Source of the DNA: Gemmatimonadota bacterium
GTDB taxonomy: Bacteria; Latescibacterota; UBA2968; GCA-2709665
Reading direction: 5' to 3'
DNA length: 64,000 nucleotides
Assembly: GCA_028877215.1 (NCBI GenBank)
Contig: JAPPFJ010000010.1
Coordinates: forward strand, 1-64,000
Made by a program: the position numbers and the translations under genes. The notes below the pieces were generated by a model. That model was not told where the DNA came from, searched no databases, and saw only the letters and a list, made by a program, of their open reading frames with translations. The number at the start of each line of letters is the position of its first letter. Position 1 is the first letter of the stretch. This document shows positions 35,780-44,353 of the stretch, piece by piece.

Positions 35780-36532
35780 ATGTCCGGCACCATTAAACTC
35801 GAGGTTTGCGAGAGCAGCGCCGACGTGGCGCTCAAAGCGTCGGAAATCATCGCAAGTCTGATCCGCGCGACGCCGGATGCGGCGATCGGCCTGGCTACGG
35901 GATCCACACCTGAGCAGACCTATGCCAGACTCGCTGATCTGCATCGCGGCGAGGGCCTCCGATTCGCCCGCGTCACCTCCTTCAATCTGGACGAATACTG
36001 GGGCCTGGATGGCGATCACAATCAGAGCTACCGTTATTTTATGGACGACCGCCTTTTTCGGAAAATCGACATTCGACCCTGGAATACTCACGTCCTGAAC
36101 GGTACTGCCGCCAATCCGGATCTGGAGTGCAGGGCATTCGAGACGAAAATCCTTGCGGCCGGCGGTATCGACCTGTGGTTGCTCGGTATCGGCACCAACG
36201 GTCATATCGCATTCAACGAGCCGGGCAGCCCCGTGGACAGCCGGACGCGACTCGTCAACCTTGCGCCGAGCACGATTGCCGCGAACAGCGACGGCCGTTT
36301 CTTCAAAGATGCCGCCAGCGTTCCTCGATTCGCCCTTTCGGCCGGAATCGGTACCATTCGAGAAGCGCGGCGTCTTCTTTTGCTGGCCACCGGGTCCGGG
36401 AAGGCCGATGCCATTGCGCAGGCCCTGGAAGGACCGCCCTCGACGGACTGCCCGGCAAGTCTTCTGCAGAGCCATCCGGACTGTACATTCATCGTGGACC
36501 GCGAAGCGGCTTCCAGGCTTGAGTCCGCTTAA
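35780..36532 (+). CDS. nagB: Glucosamine-6-phosphate deaminase
   Basis: The 250-residue product converts glucosamine 6-phosphate to fructose 6-phosphate and ammonia. It shows IGLATGSTPEQTYARL for phosphate binding, FNLDEYWGL with the Asp-Glu pair (71-72), and LLGIGTNGHIAFNEPGS with the catalytic His (142) and Glu (147). Length is normal for the short form. ATG at 35780 follows GGGAG. The longer upstream frame would run through the promoter. Amino-sugar use fits the polysaccharide-degrading genes in the window. Confidence 0.94.
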   Translation: MSGTIKLEVCESSADVALKASEIIASLIRATPDAAIGLATGSTPEQTYARLADLHRGEGLRFARVTSFNLDEYWGLDGDHNQSYRYFMDDRLFRKIDIRPWNTHVLNGTAANPDLECRAFETKILAAGGIDLWLLGIGTNGHIAFNEPGSPVDSRTRLVNLAPSTIAANSDGRFFKDAASVPRFALSAGIGTIREARRLLLLATGSGKADAIAQALEGPPSTDCPASLLQSHPDCTFIVDREAASRLESA

Positions 36533-36594
36533 AACCGAACGTCGCGCGCAAAGGGACTCCCGTCCGGTTTTCCCGCATTTTCATGGAGCGTCAA

Positions 36595-36840
36595 ATGGAT
36601 CGCGAAACAATCAAGACAGGCGTGTACCAGGTGATATCCAAGGTTCTCGGAATCGACACGAACGAGGTCTCGGAGGATCAGAGCTTCACGGCGGATCTGG
36701 GCGCCGAGTCCGTACAGTCCGTAGAACTCATGGCCGGCTTTGAAGAGGAATTTGAAATAGAAATGGACGAAGACGAAGCCCTGGCCGTACAAACCGTGGG
36801 TGGCGCCATCGACTTCATCGTACAGTATGTAAACGACTGA
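36595..36840 (+). CDS. Acyl carrier protein
   Basis: The 81-residue product is acidic and has the phosphopantetheine site as LGAESVQSVELM, with Ser39; the usual DSL reads ESV. Helices before and after match ACP (VYQVISKVLGI and FEEEFEIEMDEDEALAVQTV). The change from DSL suggests a specialised carrier rather than the main fatty-acid ACP. The ATG at 36595 has a GGAGCG box. No fatty-acid genes are adjacent; it lies 42 bp before a homocitrate-synthase-like gene. Confidence 0.88.
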   Translation: MDRETIKTGVYQVISKVLGIDTNEVSEDQSFTADLGAESVQSVELMAGFEEEFEIEMDEDEALAVQTVGGAIDFIVQYVND

Positions 36841-36882
36841 TACCGAACCAACTTGTTCTCGTAATTGCCAGGAGTGTGCCTC

Positions 36883-38274
36883 ATGAAAACAGGAGAACTG
36901 ATCGAAGTTGAAACGCCGAATCTCCTCGACGAGCAGTTCGACTACAACCTGCCGCCCAAGATTCAGTTTGACGGCCCTCTATATGAAGAAATTGGAGACC
37001 AACTCGTCAGATTCGACCCGGAGGAAGCCCTCGCCCGCGACCTCGTCATTACCGATACCACCTTCCGGGACGGCCAGCAGGCGCGCCCGCCTTACACGGT
37101 GGAACAGCAGGTCAGACTCTACGATATGATGGCCAGGCTCGGGGGGCCTGGCGGCATTATCCGGCAGACCGAGTTCTTTCTCTACACGAAGAACGACCGG
37201 CGCACCCTGGAAGAATGCCGCGCACTGGGGCACCGTTTTCCTGAAATCACCTCGTGGATCCGGGCCGACAAGGGCGACTTTCGCCTGGTAAAGGAAGCCG
37301 GGGTACGGGAAACCGGAATGCTCACACCCAGTTCCGACTACCACATCTTCTACAAGCTCAAGAAAGACCGCAGAAAGGCGTTCAACGACTACCTGGAGGT
37401 TGTCGAAGCAGCCTGGGAGTCCGGCATACGGCCGCGGTGCCACCTTGAAGACGTCACCAGGGCGGACATCGACGGGTACGTGTTGCCATTTGTCCAGGAA
37501 CTGATGCGCCGTTCCGAGCAGGTACCTCCCGAATTACGCGCAAAGATCAGGCTCTGCGACACCATGGGATTCGGGATCAGCTATCCCGGCGCAAGCCTTC
37601 CGCGCTCGATTCCCAAGCTCGTCTACCGGATGACCAACGACGGCGGGGTTCCGCACGATTGCCTGGAATGGCACGGGCACAACGACTTCCACAAGGTTCA
37701 CGTCAACGGGGCTACCGCATGGCTCTATGGCTGCAATGCACTCAACACCACATTGTTCGGTTTCGGCGAACGCACCGGCAATCCTCCCCTCGAGGGGGCC
37801 ATACTCGAATACATCGGCCTTCGCGGAAGCCTGTGCGGTATTGACACCATGGTGATTCAGGAGATGGCCGACTACATGCGGTCCATCGGCGTGGATATCG
37901 CGCCGAACTACCCGTTCGTGGGGAGGGATTTCAACACCACCCGTGCCGGCATCCACGCGGGCGGGCTGCGTTCCGACGAACGCATATACAACATCTTCGA
38001 TACAACCGCCCTGTTCGGACGTCCGCCCAGGGTGGCCATTACGGACAAGACCGGCGTCGACGGGGTGGCCCTCTGGGTGAATGATTTCCTTGGTCTCAAG
38101 GGCGACGACCGGCTCAGCAAGATCAAAGTGCATAAGGTCGCCCGCTGGGTGATGGATCAGTACGAAGTGCACGGTAGGATGAGCGCAATTACGGACGAGG
38201 AACTTGAAGAACAGGTCAAGATCAATCTCCCGGACCGGTACGCGATCTTTCAGGCAGGGCGCAAAGCCGGCTGA
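36883..38274 (+). CDS. HMGL-like (isopropylmalate/homocitrate synthase family) enzyme
   Basis: The 463-residue product has a TIM-barrel core of the DRE-type metallolyase family: VITDTTFRDGQQARPPYTVE (Asp, Arg, Asp of the metal and substrate site near 58-63), LCDTMGFGISYPGASLPRS and LEWHGHNDFHKVHVNG with metal-binding histidines. A 50-residue N-terminal extension (LLDEQFDYNLPPKIQFDGPLY) is typical of an uncharacterised subgroup sometimes labelled isopropylmalate synthase or histone methyltransferase in databases. It lacks the leucine-feedback domain. It follows the ACP gene and probably condenses an acyl group with an oxoacid; the substrates are unknown. Confidence 0.85.
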   Translation: MKTGELIEVETPNLLDEQFDYNLPPKIQFDGPLYEEIGDQLVRFDPEEALARDLVITDTTFRDGQQARPPYTVEQQVRLYDMMARLGGPGGIIRQTEFFLYTKNDRRTLEECRALGHRFPEITSWIRADKGDFRLVKEAGVRETGMLTPSSDYHIFYKLKKDRRKAFNDYLEVVEAAWESGIRPRCHLEDVTRADIDGYVLPFVQELMRRSEQVPPELRAKIRLCDTMGFGISYPGASLPRSIPKLVYRMTNDGGVPHDCLEWHGHNDFHKVHVNGATAWLYGCNALNTTLFGFGERTGNPPLEGAILEYIGLRGSLCGIDTMVIQEMADYMRSIGVDIAPNYPFVGRDFNTTRAGIHAGGLRSDERIYNIFDTTALFGRPPRVAITDKTGVDGVALWVNDFLGLKGDDRLSKIKVHKVARWVMDQYEVHGRMSAITDEELEEQVKINLPDRYAIFQAGRKAG

Positions 38275-38317
38275 TCCGCTCGTTTCGACTTGAGGTTCCG
38301 GCTTCTGGCGACATATC

Positions 38318-39337
38318 GTGACGACCCGCACCGTCTACCACACCGCATTAGACGCCTTTTGCGTTGATCTCCTCAAAGCGGCGGGTGTGCCTGAAACCGA
38401 CGCCCGAATCACGGCCCGCATCCAGGTCGAAGCAGATCTCCGCGGCGTACACTCCCATGGCGCCCGCGCCATTTCGGGCTATATCCGCCGGATCCTTAAA
38501 GGCGATATCAACCCGAACGCCCATCCACGTGTCCTGAGCGAGGGGGCCGCGTACGTCCACGTGGACGCGGACAACGCCCTCGGACAGGTGGCCGCGTACG
38601 GGGCGATGCTGCGCGCGATCCGGAAATCCGAGAGGTCGGGCATCGGCATGGCCGCCGTCCGGAACACCAATCACTACGGCGCCGCGGCCTACTATGCCAA
38701 CATGGCGGCCGAGGCCGGTATGGTTGGGTTCAACACCACCGGGGGACGAGAAAACCGGGGCAACATGGCGCCGTACGGCAGCATCGAACCCGCCATCGGG
38801 AATGCGCCTTTCGCGTTCGGGATTCCCGCCGGGCGGGAACGCCCCATCATCCTCGATATGGCCACAGGCGTTGTTGCCGCCGGAAAAATCGAGATTGCCC
38901 GGGACCGCGGCGAGAAGATACCCCCTGGCTGGGCGCTGGACGCGGCGGGCAATCCCACGGAAGACCCGGAAAAAGCACGTATTGTCGTACCGCTCGGCTC
39001 GAAGGGATCGGGACTCGCCATCGTGATGCATTGTATCGGCGGCATCCTGGCCGGGGCCGCCTTTCCGGACGTGGAAAAGTCCGGCTATCTGTTCATCGCG
39101 ATCGATGTTTCAACCTTTTCCGATCCCGATACCTTCGCAAGAGAAGTCGACGCCCGCATTCAGACCATCCGCGACGCCAGGCCGGCGCCCGGCGTTGAGC
39201 GCGTCTACTACCCCGGCGAACCCGAATGGATCAGCCGCGAACGCAACCTGGAAGACGGTATACCCATGCTTCTTCCACATGTGGCCGACCTTGAATCCGT
39301 CGCCGACCAACTCGGCGTATCAACCCGATTGGGATGA
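38318..39337 (+). CDS. Ldh2-type (malate/L-lactate dehydrogenase family) oxidoreductase
   Basis: The 339-residue product has the family marks GVHSHGARAISGYIRR, the catalytic His in NTNHYGAAAYYANMA, PYGSIEPAIGNAPFAFGIPA and PLGSKGSGLAIVMHCIGGILAGAAF. Members reduce 2-oxoacids or imines with NAD(P)H. It follows the HMGL-like gene by 43 bp and may reduce an oxoacid in the same pathway. Start is GTG at 38318. The usual strand LDMATSVVAxGK is present as LDMATGVVAAGK. Confidence 0.9.
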   Translation: MTTRTVYHTALDAFCVDLLKAAGVPETDARITARIQVEADLRGVHSHGARAISGYIRRILKGDINPNAHPRVLSEGAAYVHVDADNALGQVAAYGAMLRAIRKSERSGIGMAAVRNTNHYGAAAYYANMAAEAGMVGFNTTGGRENRGNMAPYGSIEPAIGNAPFAFGIPAGRERPIILDMATGVVAAGKIEIARDRGEKIPPGWALDAAGNPTEDPEKARIVVPLGSKGSGLAIVMHCIGGILAGAAFPDVEKSGYLFIAIDVSTFSDPDTFAREVDARIQTIRDARPAPGVERVYYPGEPEWISRERNLEDGIPMLLPHVADLESVADQLGVSTRLG

Positions 39338-39359
39338 CGCTCAGGTTTCCGACCCGCCG

Positions 39360-40091
39360 ATGGACATCCTCGTCCTCACAGCCACCGCATTCGAACAGGA
39401 GACGCTCAGAAGGAGCATTTCGCATCCGACCTCGCGCACCTTCGCCTGCCGCGCGCGCACCGAGGGCAAACTGGGGACGCGCCGCGTCGTTTTGATCGAA
39501 ACCGGCATCGGCGCCGTCAATACGGCGCAGGCGTTGACCGCGGAACTGGAGGCCGGTCGGCCCGACTTCGTTCTGCAGGTCGGCGTGGGCGGCGCCTACG
39601 CCGGCTCCCGGCTGAACCTGGGCGACCTCGCCGTGGCCACCGAAGAGAACGACGGGGAGTTGGGGTTCCTCGCGCCCGACGGCTGGCACCCGGCCGATCA
39701 TATCGGTATCCCCGTCCTCAGCAAGAACCGGATTCACTACAATACCTTTCCACTCGACGCGGATCTGGCCCGACGCGCGGCAACCATGATCCTCGACGCA
39801 CGCCCGGATGCGGCTCCGGCCGTGCGCTCGGGTCCTTTCGTAACAGTACAACAGTGCAGCGGCCTCGCCGTCAGAGGCAACGAACTCGCGGCGCGGTTCA
39901 ACGCAATCTGCGAGAATATGGAAGGCGTAGCCGCCGCGCACCTCTGCACGCTGTACGAAGTTCCTTTCGTCGAACTGCGAGGCATCAGCAACCCGGTGGA
40001 AGACAGGAACACGCTCGCGTGGAAGCTCCCGCTGGCCTCCGGGAACGCCCAAAAAGCTGCGGGTGTCCTGATCGAGAATCTGACTCCGTGA
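39360..40091 (+). CDS. mqnB: Futalosine hydrolase
   Basis: The 243-residue product is a nucleosidase-like enzyme that removes hypoxanthine from futalosine in the alternative menaquinone route. It has VLTATAFEQETLRR at the start, GIGAVNTAQALTAEL, QVGVGGAYAGSRLNLGDLAVA, CENMEGVAAAHLCTLYEVPF and the catalytic Asp region VELRGISNPVEDRN. Its pairing with mqnD after a short repeat supports the call over general nucleosidases. The ATG at 39360 is 22 bases after the Ldh2 stop. Confidence 0.92.
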   Translation: MDILVLTATAFEQETLRRSISHPTSRTFACRARTEGKLGTRRVVLIETGIGAVNTAQALTAELEAGRPDFVLQVGVGGAYAGSRLNLGDLAVATEENDGELGFLAPDGWHPADHIGIPVLSKNRIHYNTFPLDADLARRAATMILDARPDAAPAVRSGPFVTVQQCSGLAVRGNELAARFNAICENMEGVAAAHLCTLYEVPFVELRGISNPVEDRNTLAWKLPLASGNAQKAAGVLIENLTP

Positions 40092-40238
40092 GAAACGACG
40101 AAGAAGCGAGACTACGAAAGGGCGAAGAAGCGAAACAACGAGAGAACGGGAGAACATCAGTCACTTATTCGTGTTCTCGCCTGTTCGTATTCTCGTATTT
40201 TCGTATTCTCGAACTCTCGTACTCTCGTATATCTCGAG
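40090..40238. repeat. Low-complexity inverted repeat of TCG/CTCG units, copy 2
   Basis: Left arm: GAAGAAGCGAGACTACGAAA-like purine-rich units; right arm: TTCGTATTCTCGTATTTTCG-like units up to CTCGTATATCTCGAGG. The arms pair imperfectly over about 50 bases each. It lies between mqnB and mqnD, and the GAGG at its right edge is the likely ribosome binding site of mqnD. Confidence 0.65.
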
Positions 40239-40244
40239 GTTCCG

Positions 40245-41078
40245 ATGGCCTTCGTTTCGCTCGGCTACTCTCCCTCTCCCAACGACACCTGCATCTTCTA
40301 TGGCCTCACCCGGGGAAAGATCCCGGGTGCGCCCGCGTTTGAAACGACGCTTGATGACATAGAGACGCTCAACAGGCTGGCCATGGATGGCGGATTGGAC
40401 GTTACCAAGGTCTCCTTCCATGCCCTGGGTTTTCTTCGGGACCGGTACTGCCTCCTCCATTCGGGCGGCGCGATGGGCCGCGGGTGCGGTCCCCTCGTCG
40501 TTGCCGCCAGACCCCTGAATCCGCGGGAACTGACCCGGGAAAAGATCGCAATTCCCGGAGCACTGACCACAGCCGCGCTGCTGCTGCGCCTGTTCGAGCC
40601 CTCCCTCCACAATCTCGTCGTTCTGCCTTACCACCGCATTATGGATGCCGTACGGAACGGCGAAGCCGGCGCCGGGCTCATCATTCACGAGAGCCGGTTC
40701 ACTTACCCCGATTTCGGGCTGCAGGAAGTCATCGACCTGGGCGAATGGTGGGAACTCACCACCGGCCACCCCATTCCGCTCGGGGGTATCCTTGCCCGCC
40801 GGGACCTGGGCGCCGACCGGATCCGCGCCATCGATAGCGCTGTGCGAGCAAGCGTGGAATATGCCCGCACCCACGCCGACATTGTCCTCGAAGACATCCT
40901 GCGGAATGCACCGGAAATGGATGCGTCCGTCGCGCAACGGTTTATCGATCTGTACGTCAACACCTATACCCTGGACTACGGCCCGGACGGGGAAGCCGCG
41001 ATTGCCGATATCGTCGTGCGCGCCGAAACCGCCCGCATCATTCCGACATCCGAAAAAATGCTCTTTGTCGACGAATAG
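40245..41078 (+). CDS. mqnD: 1,4-dihydroxy-6-naphthoate synthase
   Basis: The 277-residue product resembles periplasmic-binding folds but acts in the cytoplasm on cyclic dehypoxanthine futalosine. Family marks are LGYSPSPNDTCIFYGL at the start, the DIETLNRLAMDGGLDVTKVS helix, GRGCGPLVVA, and GEWWELTTGHPIPLGGILARRD. It follows mqnB after a 153-bp gap filled by the inverted repeat. mqnA, mqnC and mqnE are not in the window. Confidence 0.93.
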   Translation: MAFVSLGYSPSPNDTCIFYGLTRGKIPGAPAFETTLDDIETLNRLAMDGGLDVTKVSFHALGFLRDRYCLLHSGGAMGRGCGPLVVAARPLNPRELTREKIAIPGALTTAALLLRLFEPSLHNLVVLPYHRIMDAVRNGEAGAGLIIHESRFTYPDFGLQEVIDLGEWWELTTGHPIPLGGILARRDLGADRIRAIDSAVRASVEYARTHADIVLEDILRNAPEMDASVAQRFIDLYVNTYTLDYGPDGEAAIADIVVRAETARIIPTSEKMLFVDE

Positions 41079-41130
41079 CCTCAAGTCGAAAAAAGACAAC
41101 GGTCAAATTGGCCACAAAAAGCCTGAATGC

Positions 41131-41330
41131 GGGTAGAGGGTAGAGGGAAGACGGTAGACCAAAATCGGTGAGACGGTAGCCGGTAGAGGGTAGAGATATC
41201 CTGCCTTGTGAGGCTTCTCTTCGTGCCGGAGGCAAGGAGGTATAAATTAGCCGGCGAGGACATCTTCTACCGTCTTACGTCTCCCGTCTACCCGGTTTTC
41301 TCCCCCTCTCCCGTCTTACGTCTCACCCGG
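41131..41330. repeat. Low-complexity inverted repeat of GTAGA/TCTAC units
   Basis: Left side carries GGGTAGAGGGTAGAGGGAAG and AGACGGTAGCCGGTAGAGGG; right side carries TCTACCGTCTTACGTCTCCC and CCCGTCTTACGTCTCACCCG, partly complementary. The centre has a smaller hairpin (GCCTTG with CAAGG). The rest of the 41079-41483 gap holds only the 100-bp repeat. Confidence 0.6.
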
Positions 41331-41364
41331 TGGTCGGGCGGCGGGGGGAGAGGTCACGAACGCG

Positions 41365-41466
41365 TCCAGCGACCTGGTGTATCCTGGTAATCCGCCGTCT
41401 AATCGCCTTTATCAACTTGCACATATACGATTGAACGTCCAGGGAAACATACGAATCCTGGTAAAT
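41365..41466 (+). repeat. 100-bp dispersed repeat, copy B
   Basis: About 80% identical to 881-980, best in its first half. The motif ATCCTGGTAA occurs twice within it, near each end. It ends 2 bases before the ribosome binding site of the dehydrogenase at 41484, so it may carry that gene's promoter or leader. Confidence 0.7.
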
Positions 41467-41483
41467 TGAAAGGAGCCGCTTCA

Positions 41484-42389
41484 ATGTCAAGACCCAGTAT
41501 CGGATTCATCGGACTCGGGATTATGGGAAATCCCATGTCCAAACACCTTCTCGCGGCCGGTTACGACGTGGTCGTGCACAATCGAAGCCGTGAACCCGTG
41601 GCCGAACTGGTTGACGCCGGCGCCAGGGAAGCCCATTCACCCAGGGAAGTCGCCGAACAAAGCACGGTTGTCATCACCATGTTGCCCGACTCGCCGGACG
41701 TGGAGGAAGTCGCTCTCGGACCCGGCGGTATCATTGAAGGCGTGAGCCGGAACGACGTCTACATCGATATGAGCACGATTGCCCCCACCGTCACCCAGGA
41801 CGTGGGCCGGGCGATGGCACAAAGAGGCGTTCGCTGCCTGGATGCGCCGGTAAGCGGAGGCGACGTCGGCGCGCGGAATGCCACCCTTTCCATCATGGTG
41901 GGCGGCGACGAGGATGTATTCAACTCAGCAGAACCGATTTTCGCGGCGATGGGACAGAATATCGTGCTGTGCGGACCCCTTGGCGCAGGTCAGACCGTCA
42001 AGGCCTGCAACCAGGTCCTGGTTGCCGTAACCATCGCCGGGGTGTCCGAAGCGTTGACACTCGGCGCCAGGGCGGGCGTCGACCCGGCCAACATCGTACG
42101 TGTGCTGAGCGGGGGCCTCGCCCGGTGCGGCGTCCTCGAGAACCGCGGCGAACGCATGGTCAACGGTGATTTCGACCCGGGCTTCCGCATACGGCTTCAC
42201 TACAAGGACCTCAACATCATCATGAAAACCGGCAGCGACTATAATGTGCCGCTGCCGGTAACGAGCATCGTTCACGAACTGTTCAATCTTGCAATGGCCA
42301 GGGACCGGGGCGAACTGGATCACTCCGGACTGTTGACCGTCGTCGAAGACCTCGCCGGTGTGCAGGCACGCACGGCCGGCGCAGGTTGA
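41484..42389 (+). CDS. 3-hydroxyisobutyrate dehydrogenase/tartronate semialdehyde reductase family
   Basis: The 301-residue product has the NAD-binding start IGFIGLGIMGNPMSKHLLAAG, the substrate motif DAPVSGGDVGARNATLSIMVGG, and the catalytic Lys in GAGQTVKACNQVLVAVTIAG. Residues and length fit 2-hydroxy-3-oxopropionate reductase (GarR/GlxR), which would serve glycolate or glucarate use, but the substrate cannot be fixed from sequence. ATG follows AAAGGAG. A related gene is at 46344-47234. Confidence 0.88.
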   Translation: MSRPSIGFIGLGIMGNPMSKHLLAAGYDVVVHNRSREPVAELVDAGAREAHSPREVAEQSTVVITMLPDSPDVEEVALGPGGIIEGVSRNDVYIDMSTIAPTVTQDVGRAMAQRGVRCLDAPVSGGDVGARNATLSIMVGGDEDVFNSAEPIFAAMGQNIVLCGPLGAGQTVKACNQVLVAVTIAGVSEALTLGARAGVDPANIVRVLSGGLARCGVLENRGERMVNGDFDPGFRIRLHYKDLNIIMKTGSDYNVPLPVTSIVHELFNLAMARDRGELDHSGLLTVVEDLAGVQARTAGAG

Positions 42390-42396
42390 CTCGCCT

Positions 42397-42966
42397 TCAT
42401 GCTGTCCAGCGCATCACGTCTTCCAGCGGCTTGCGTCTGGGTTTCGGGATCTCGCTCGGATACCCGGTATAGAAGAAGCCGATGATATACTCCCGGTCCT
42501 GATCGGCGCCGAGCAACTCGTACGTTTCCTTTTGCATGGTAATTGGGCCGGTGCTCCATTGCATTCCCACGCCCAGCTCCCACGCCGCGAGCTGCACGTT
42601 CTGCATGGCGCAGCAGACCGCGGCATAGTCCTCCCGCCGCTGCTGTTCGTCTCCTTCCTGAACGCAGGATACGGCGACGATTGTGGGTTTGGACATGAAC
42701 TTGTCGTAACCCGCCTGCCGGAGCTTTTTCCGGCTTTCCGCGTCGGCGGGGTCTTTCGCCTTGGCCTCCTGGATTTCTGCATATCGCCGCCCCAGCGTCT
42801 CTTTCGTGCGCTCCCCCAGAACGATAAAACGCCACGGCTCCGTGACGTGGTGATTCGGCGCCCACACGCCGAACTCGAAGATGCGTTTCAGCATCTCGCC
42901 GGAAACCGGCCTCGAGTTGAATTTGAAAATCGTCCTCCGCGCCTTCAGCACATCCAGAACATCCAT
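42397..42966 (-). CDS. Nitroreductase family protein
   Basis: The 189-residue product is an FMN-dependent oxidoreductase. It starts MDVLDVLKARRTIFKF with the RR(S/T) flavin motif, then APNHHVTEPWRFIVLG, a helix around ALREDYAAVCCAMQNVQLAAWE-type sequence, and the late IIGFFYTGYP. The substrate could be a nitroaromatic, quinone or flavin-linked cofactor. ATG follows GGAGGG. It converges with the dehydrogenase at 41484, 7 bp apart. Confidence 0.9.
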   Translation of the reverse strand: MDVLDVLKARRTIFKFNSRPVSGEMLKRIFEFGVWAPNHHVTEPWRFIVLGERTKETLGRRYAEIQEAKAKDPADAESRKKLRQAGYDKFMSKPTIVAVSCVQEGDEQQRREDYAAVCCAMQNVQLAAWELGVGMQWSTGPITMQKETYELLGADQDREYIIGFFYTGYPSEIPKPRRKPLEDVMRWTA

Positions 42967-43043
42967 TCCGACCCTCCAGAAAATGGCGGTACACAGCCGC
43001 GGCGCGAATGGCGTTCATCCATGAGCCGCCGGTGTCCCCACTG

Positions 43044-44297
43044 TCAAACCCGTTGCCCCAGCAACGCCTCCGCGACCTTCCGCACCGCACGGACAGCCGC
43101 GTTCGCCTCGCCCACGGTATTGTGCTGGGTCAACCGGACGGCGCCGACGCGTTCGCCGCAGGTCCTGGCGTTCGGACACGCCTCGAGCGGATACGCGCCC
43201 TTCTCGAGACGGCCGGGCCTGTAACTGTTGAACACCGCCGGATCCCTGTGCAGCCTCCTGAAAACCTGCCATTCGACCACGTACTGCTGTGGTTTGGGGA
43301 ATGCCGGTATGCCTTCCGCCGCGACCATCCGGCAGAACGCCGCCGCATTCACCCCGAGTACCGCCGGGTCTACCGAAAACAGCGCCCACCAGTAGCTGGG
43401 CTTCGTCCCCGGCGGCTGCGGATGGGGCTTTACGCCCGGCAAACCGGATATCCCCCGATCGAACGTCTCGCCGAACGCCTGGCGCCTGGCGATCCACCCC
43501 GGCACCCGCTTGAGTTGCACCGATGCCAGGGCGGCGTTGACGTCGCTCAGCCGCACGTTCAAAGCCGGGAAGGCGGGCGTTGCCGGCGCTCCGGGGAACC
43601 TCGGATAGCATTTGTCGGAAAACAAATCGGCCTTTTCAGCCAGTTTGCGGCTTCGGGCGAGAACAAACCCGCCTTCGCCCGATTTCATGTGTTTGCTTTC
43701 GTTTGTGCTCCACGCGCCAAGTTGCCCGAATGTGCCGAGATACCTGCCCTTGATGGTCGCGAGATGCGCCTGCGCGCAATCCTCGATCACGGTCAATCGA
43801 AGTCTGCGGGCGACCCTCATGACCGCGGGCATATCCACCGCGTATCCCCCGTTGTGTATCGGCATAATCGCCCGGGTGGACGGCGTGATTGCGGCTTCCA
43901 TCGCACCCACGTCCATCAGTAGACCGTCCGGCTGCACGTCGGCAAACACGGGAATCGCGTTCAACTGGAAAATCCCCATGATACTGCCGTAGTCGGTCAG
44001 GGGGCTCAATATGACCTCGTCTCCGGCGCCTATACCGGCGGCAGCCAGGGCAACGTGGATGGCCGCGCTCCCTGAACTCGTCGGCACGGCATATGGCAAC
44101 CCGTAGAGCTTCTGCAACCCCTCGCGATACGCCATGACGGCCTTGCCACGGGCCAGCGGCAGCGCCGGGCCATCGAGCAGCTTCTCCAGCGCGGCCAGTT
44201 CCTCCCTGAAGTGAAACGCTCCCGAACGCCATGGCTTGCTGTGTACCGGCCGTCCGCCGTGAACCGCCAGATCCGACTTCCTCGTGCCCTTTGCCAA
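43044..44297 (-). CDS. DegT/DnrJ/EryC1/StrS family aminotransferase
   Basis: The 417-residue product is a PLP enzyme of the sugar aminotransferase type. It has VPTSSGSAAIHVALAAAGIG, GDEVILSPLTDYGSIMGIFQ, VIEDCAQAHLA with the PLP Asp, and the Schiff-base lysine in STNESKHMKSGEGGFVLA. Later YSVNPxx-type residues are replaced, as in more distant members. Start is TTG at 44297 with an AAGGAGG box five bases upstream. No nucleotide-sugar genes are adjacent. Confidence 0.88.
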   Translation of the reverse strand: MAKGTRKSDLAVHGGRPVHSKPWRSGAFHFREELAALEKLLDGPALPLARGKAVMAYREGLQKLYGLPYAVPTSSGSAAIHVALAAAGIGAGDEVILSPLTDYGSIMGIFQLNAIPVFADVQPDGLLMDVGAMEAAITPSTRAIMPIHNGGYAVDMPAVMRVARRLRLTVIEDCAQAHLATIKGRYLGTFGQLGAWSTNESKHMKSGEGGFVLARSRKLAEKADLFSDKCYPRFPGAPATPAFPALNVRLSDVNAALASVQLKRVPGWIARRQAFGETFDRGISGLPGVKPHPQPPGTKPSYWWALFSVDPAVLGVNAAAFCRMVAAEGIPAFPKPQQYVVEWQVFRRLHRDPAVFNSYRPGRLEKGAYPLEACPNARTCGERVGAVRLTQHNTVGEANAAVRAVRKVAEALLGQRV

Positions 44298-44353
44298 ACT
44301 ATCCTCCTTGATTGGTGTAACTCACTGCCGTCCGGGACGAAGACGCCCGGCGG

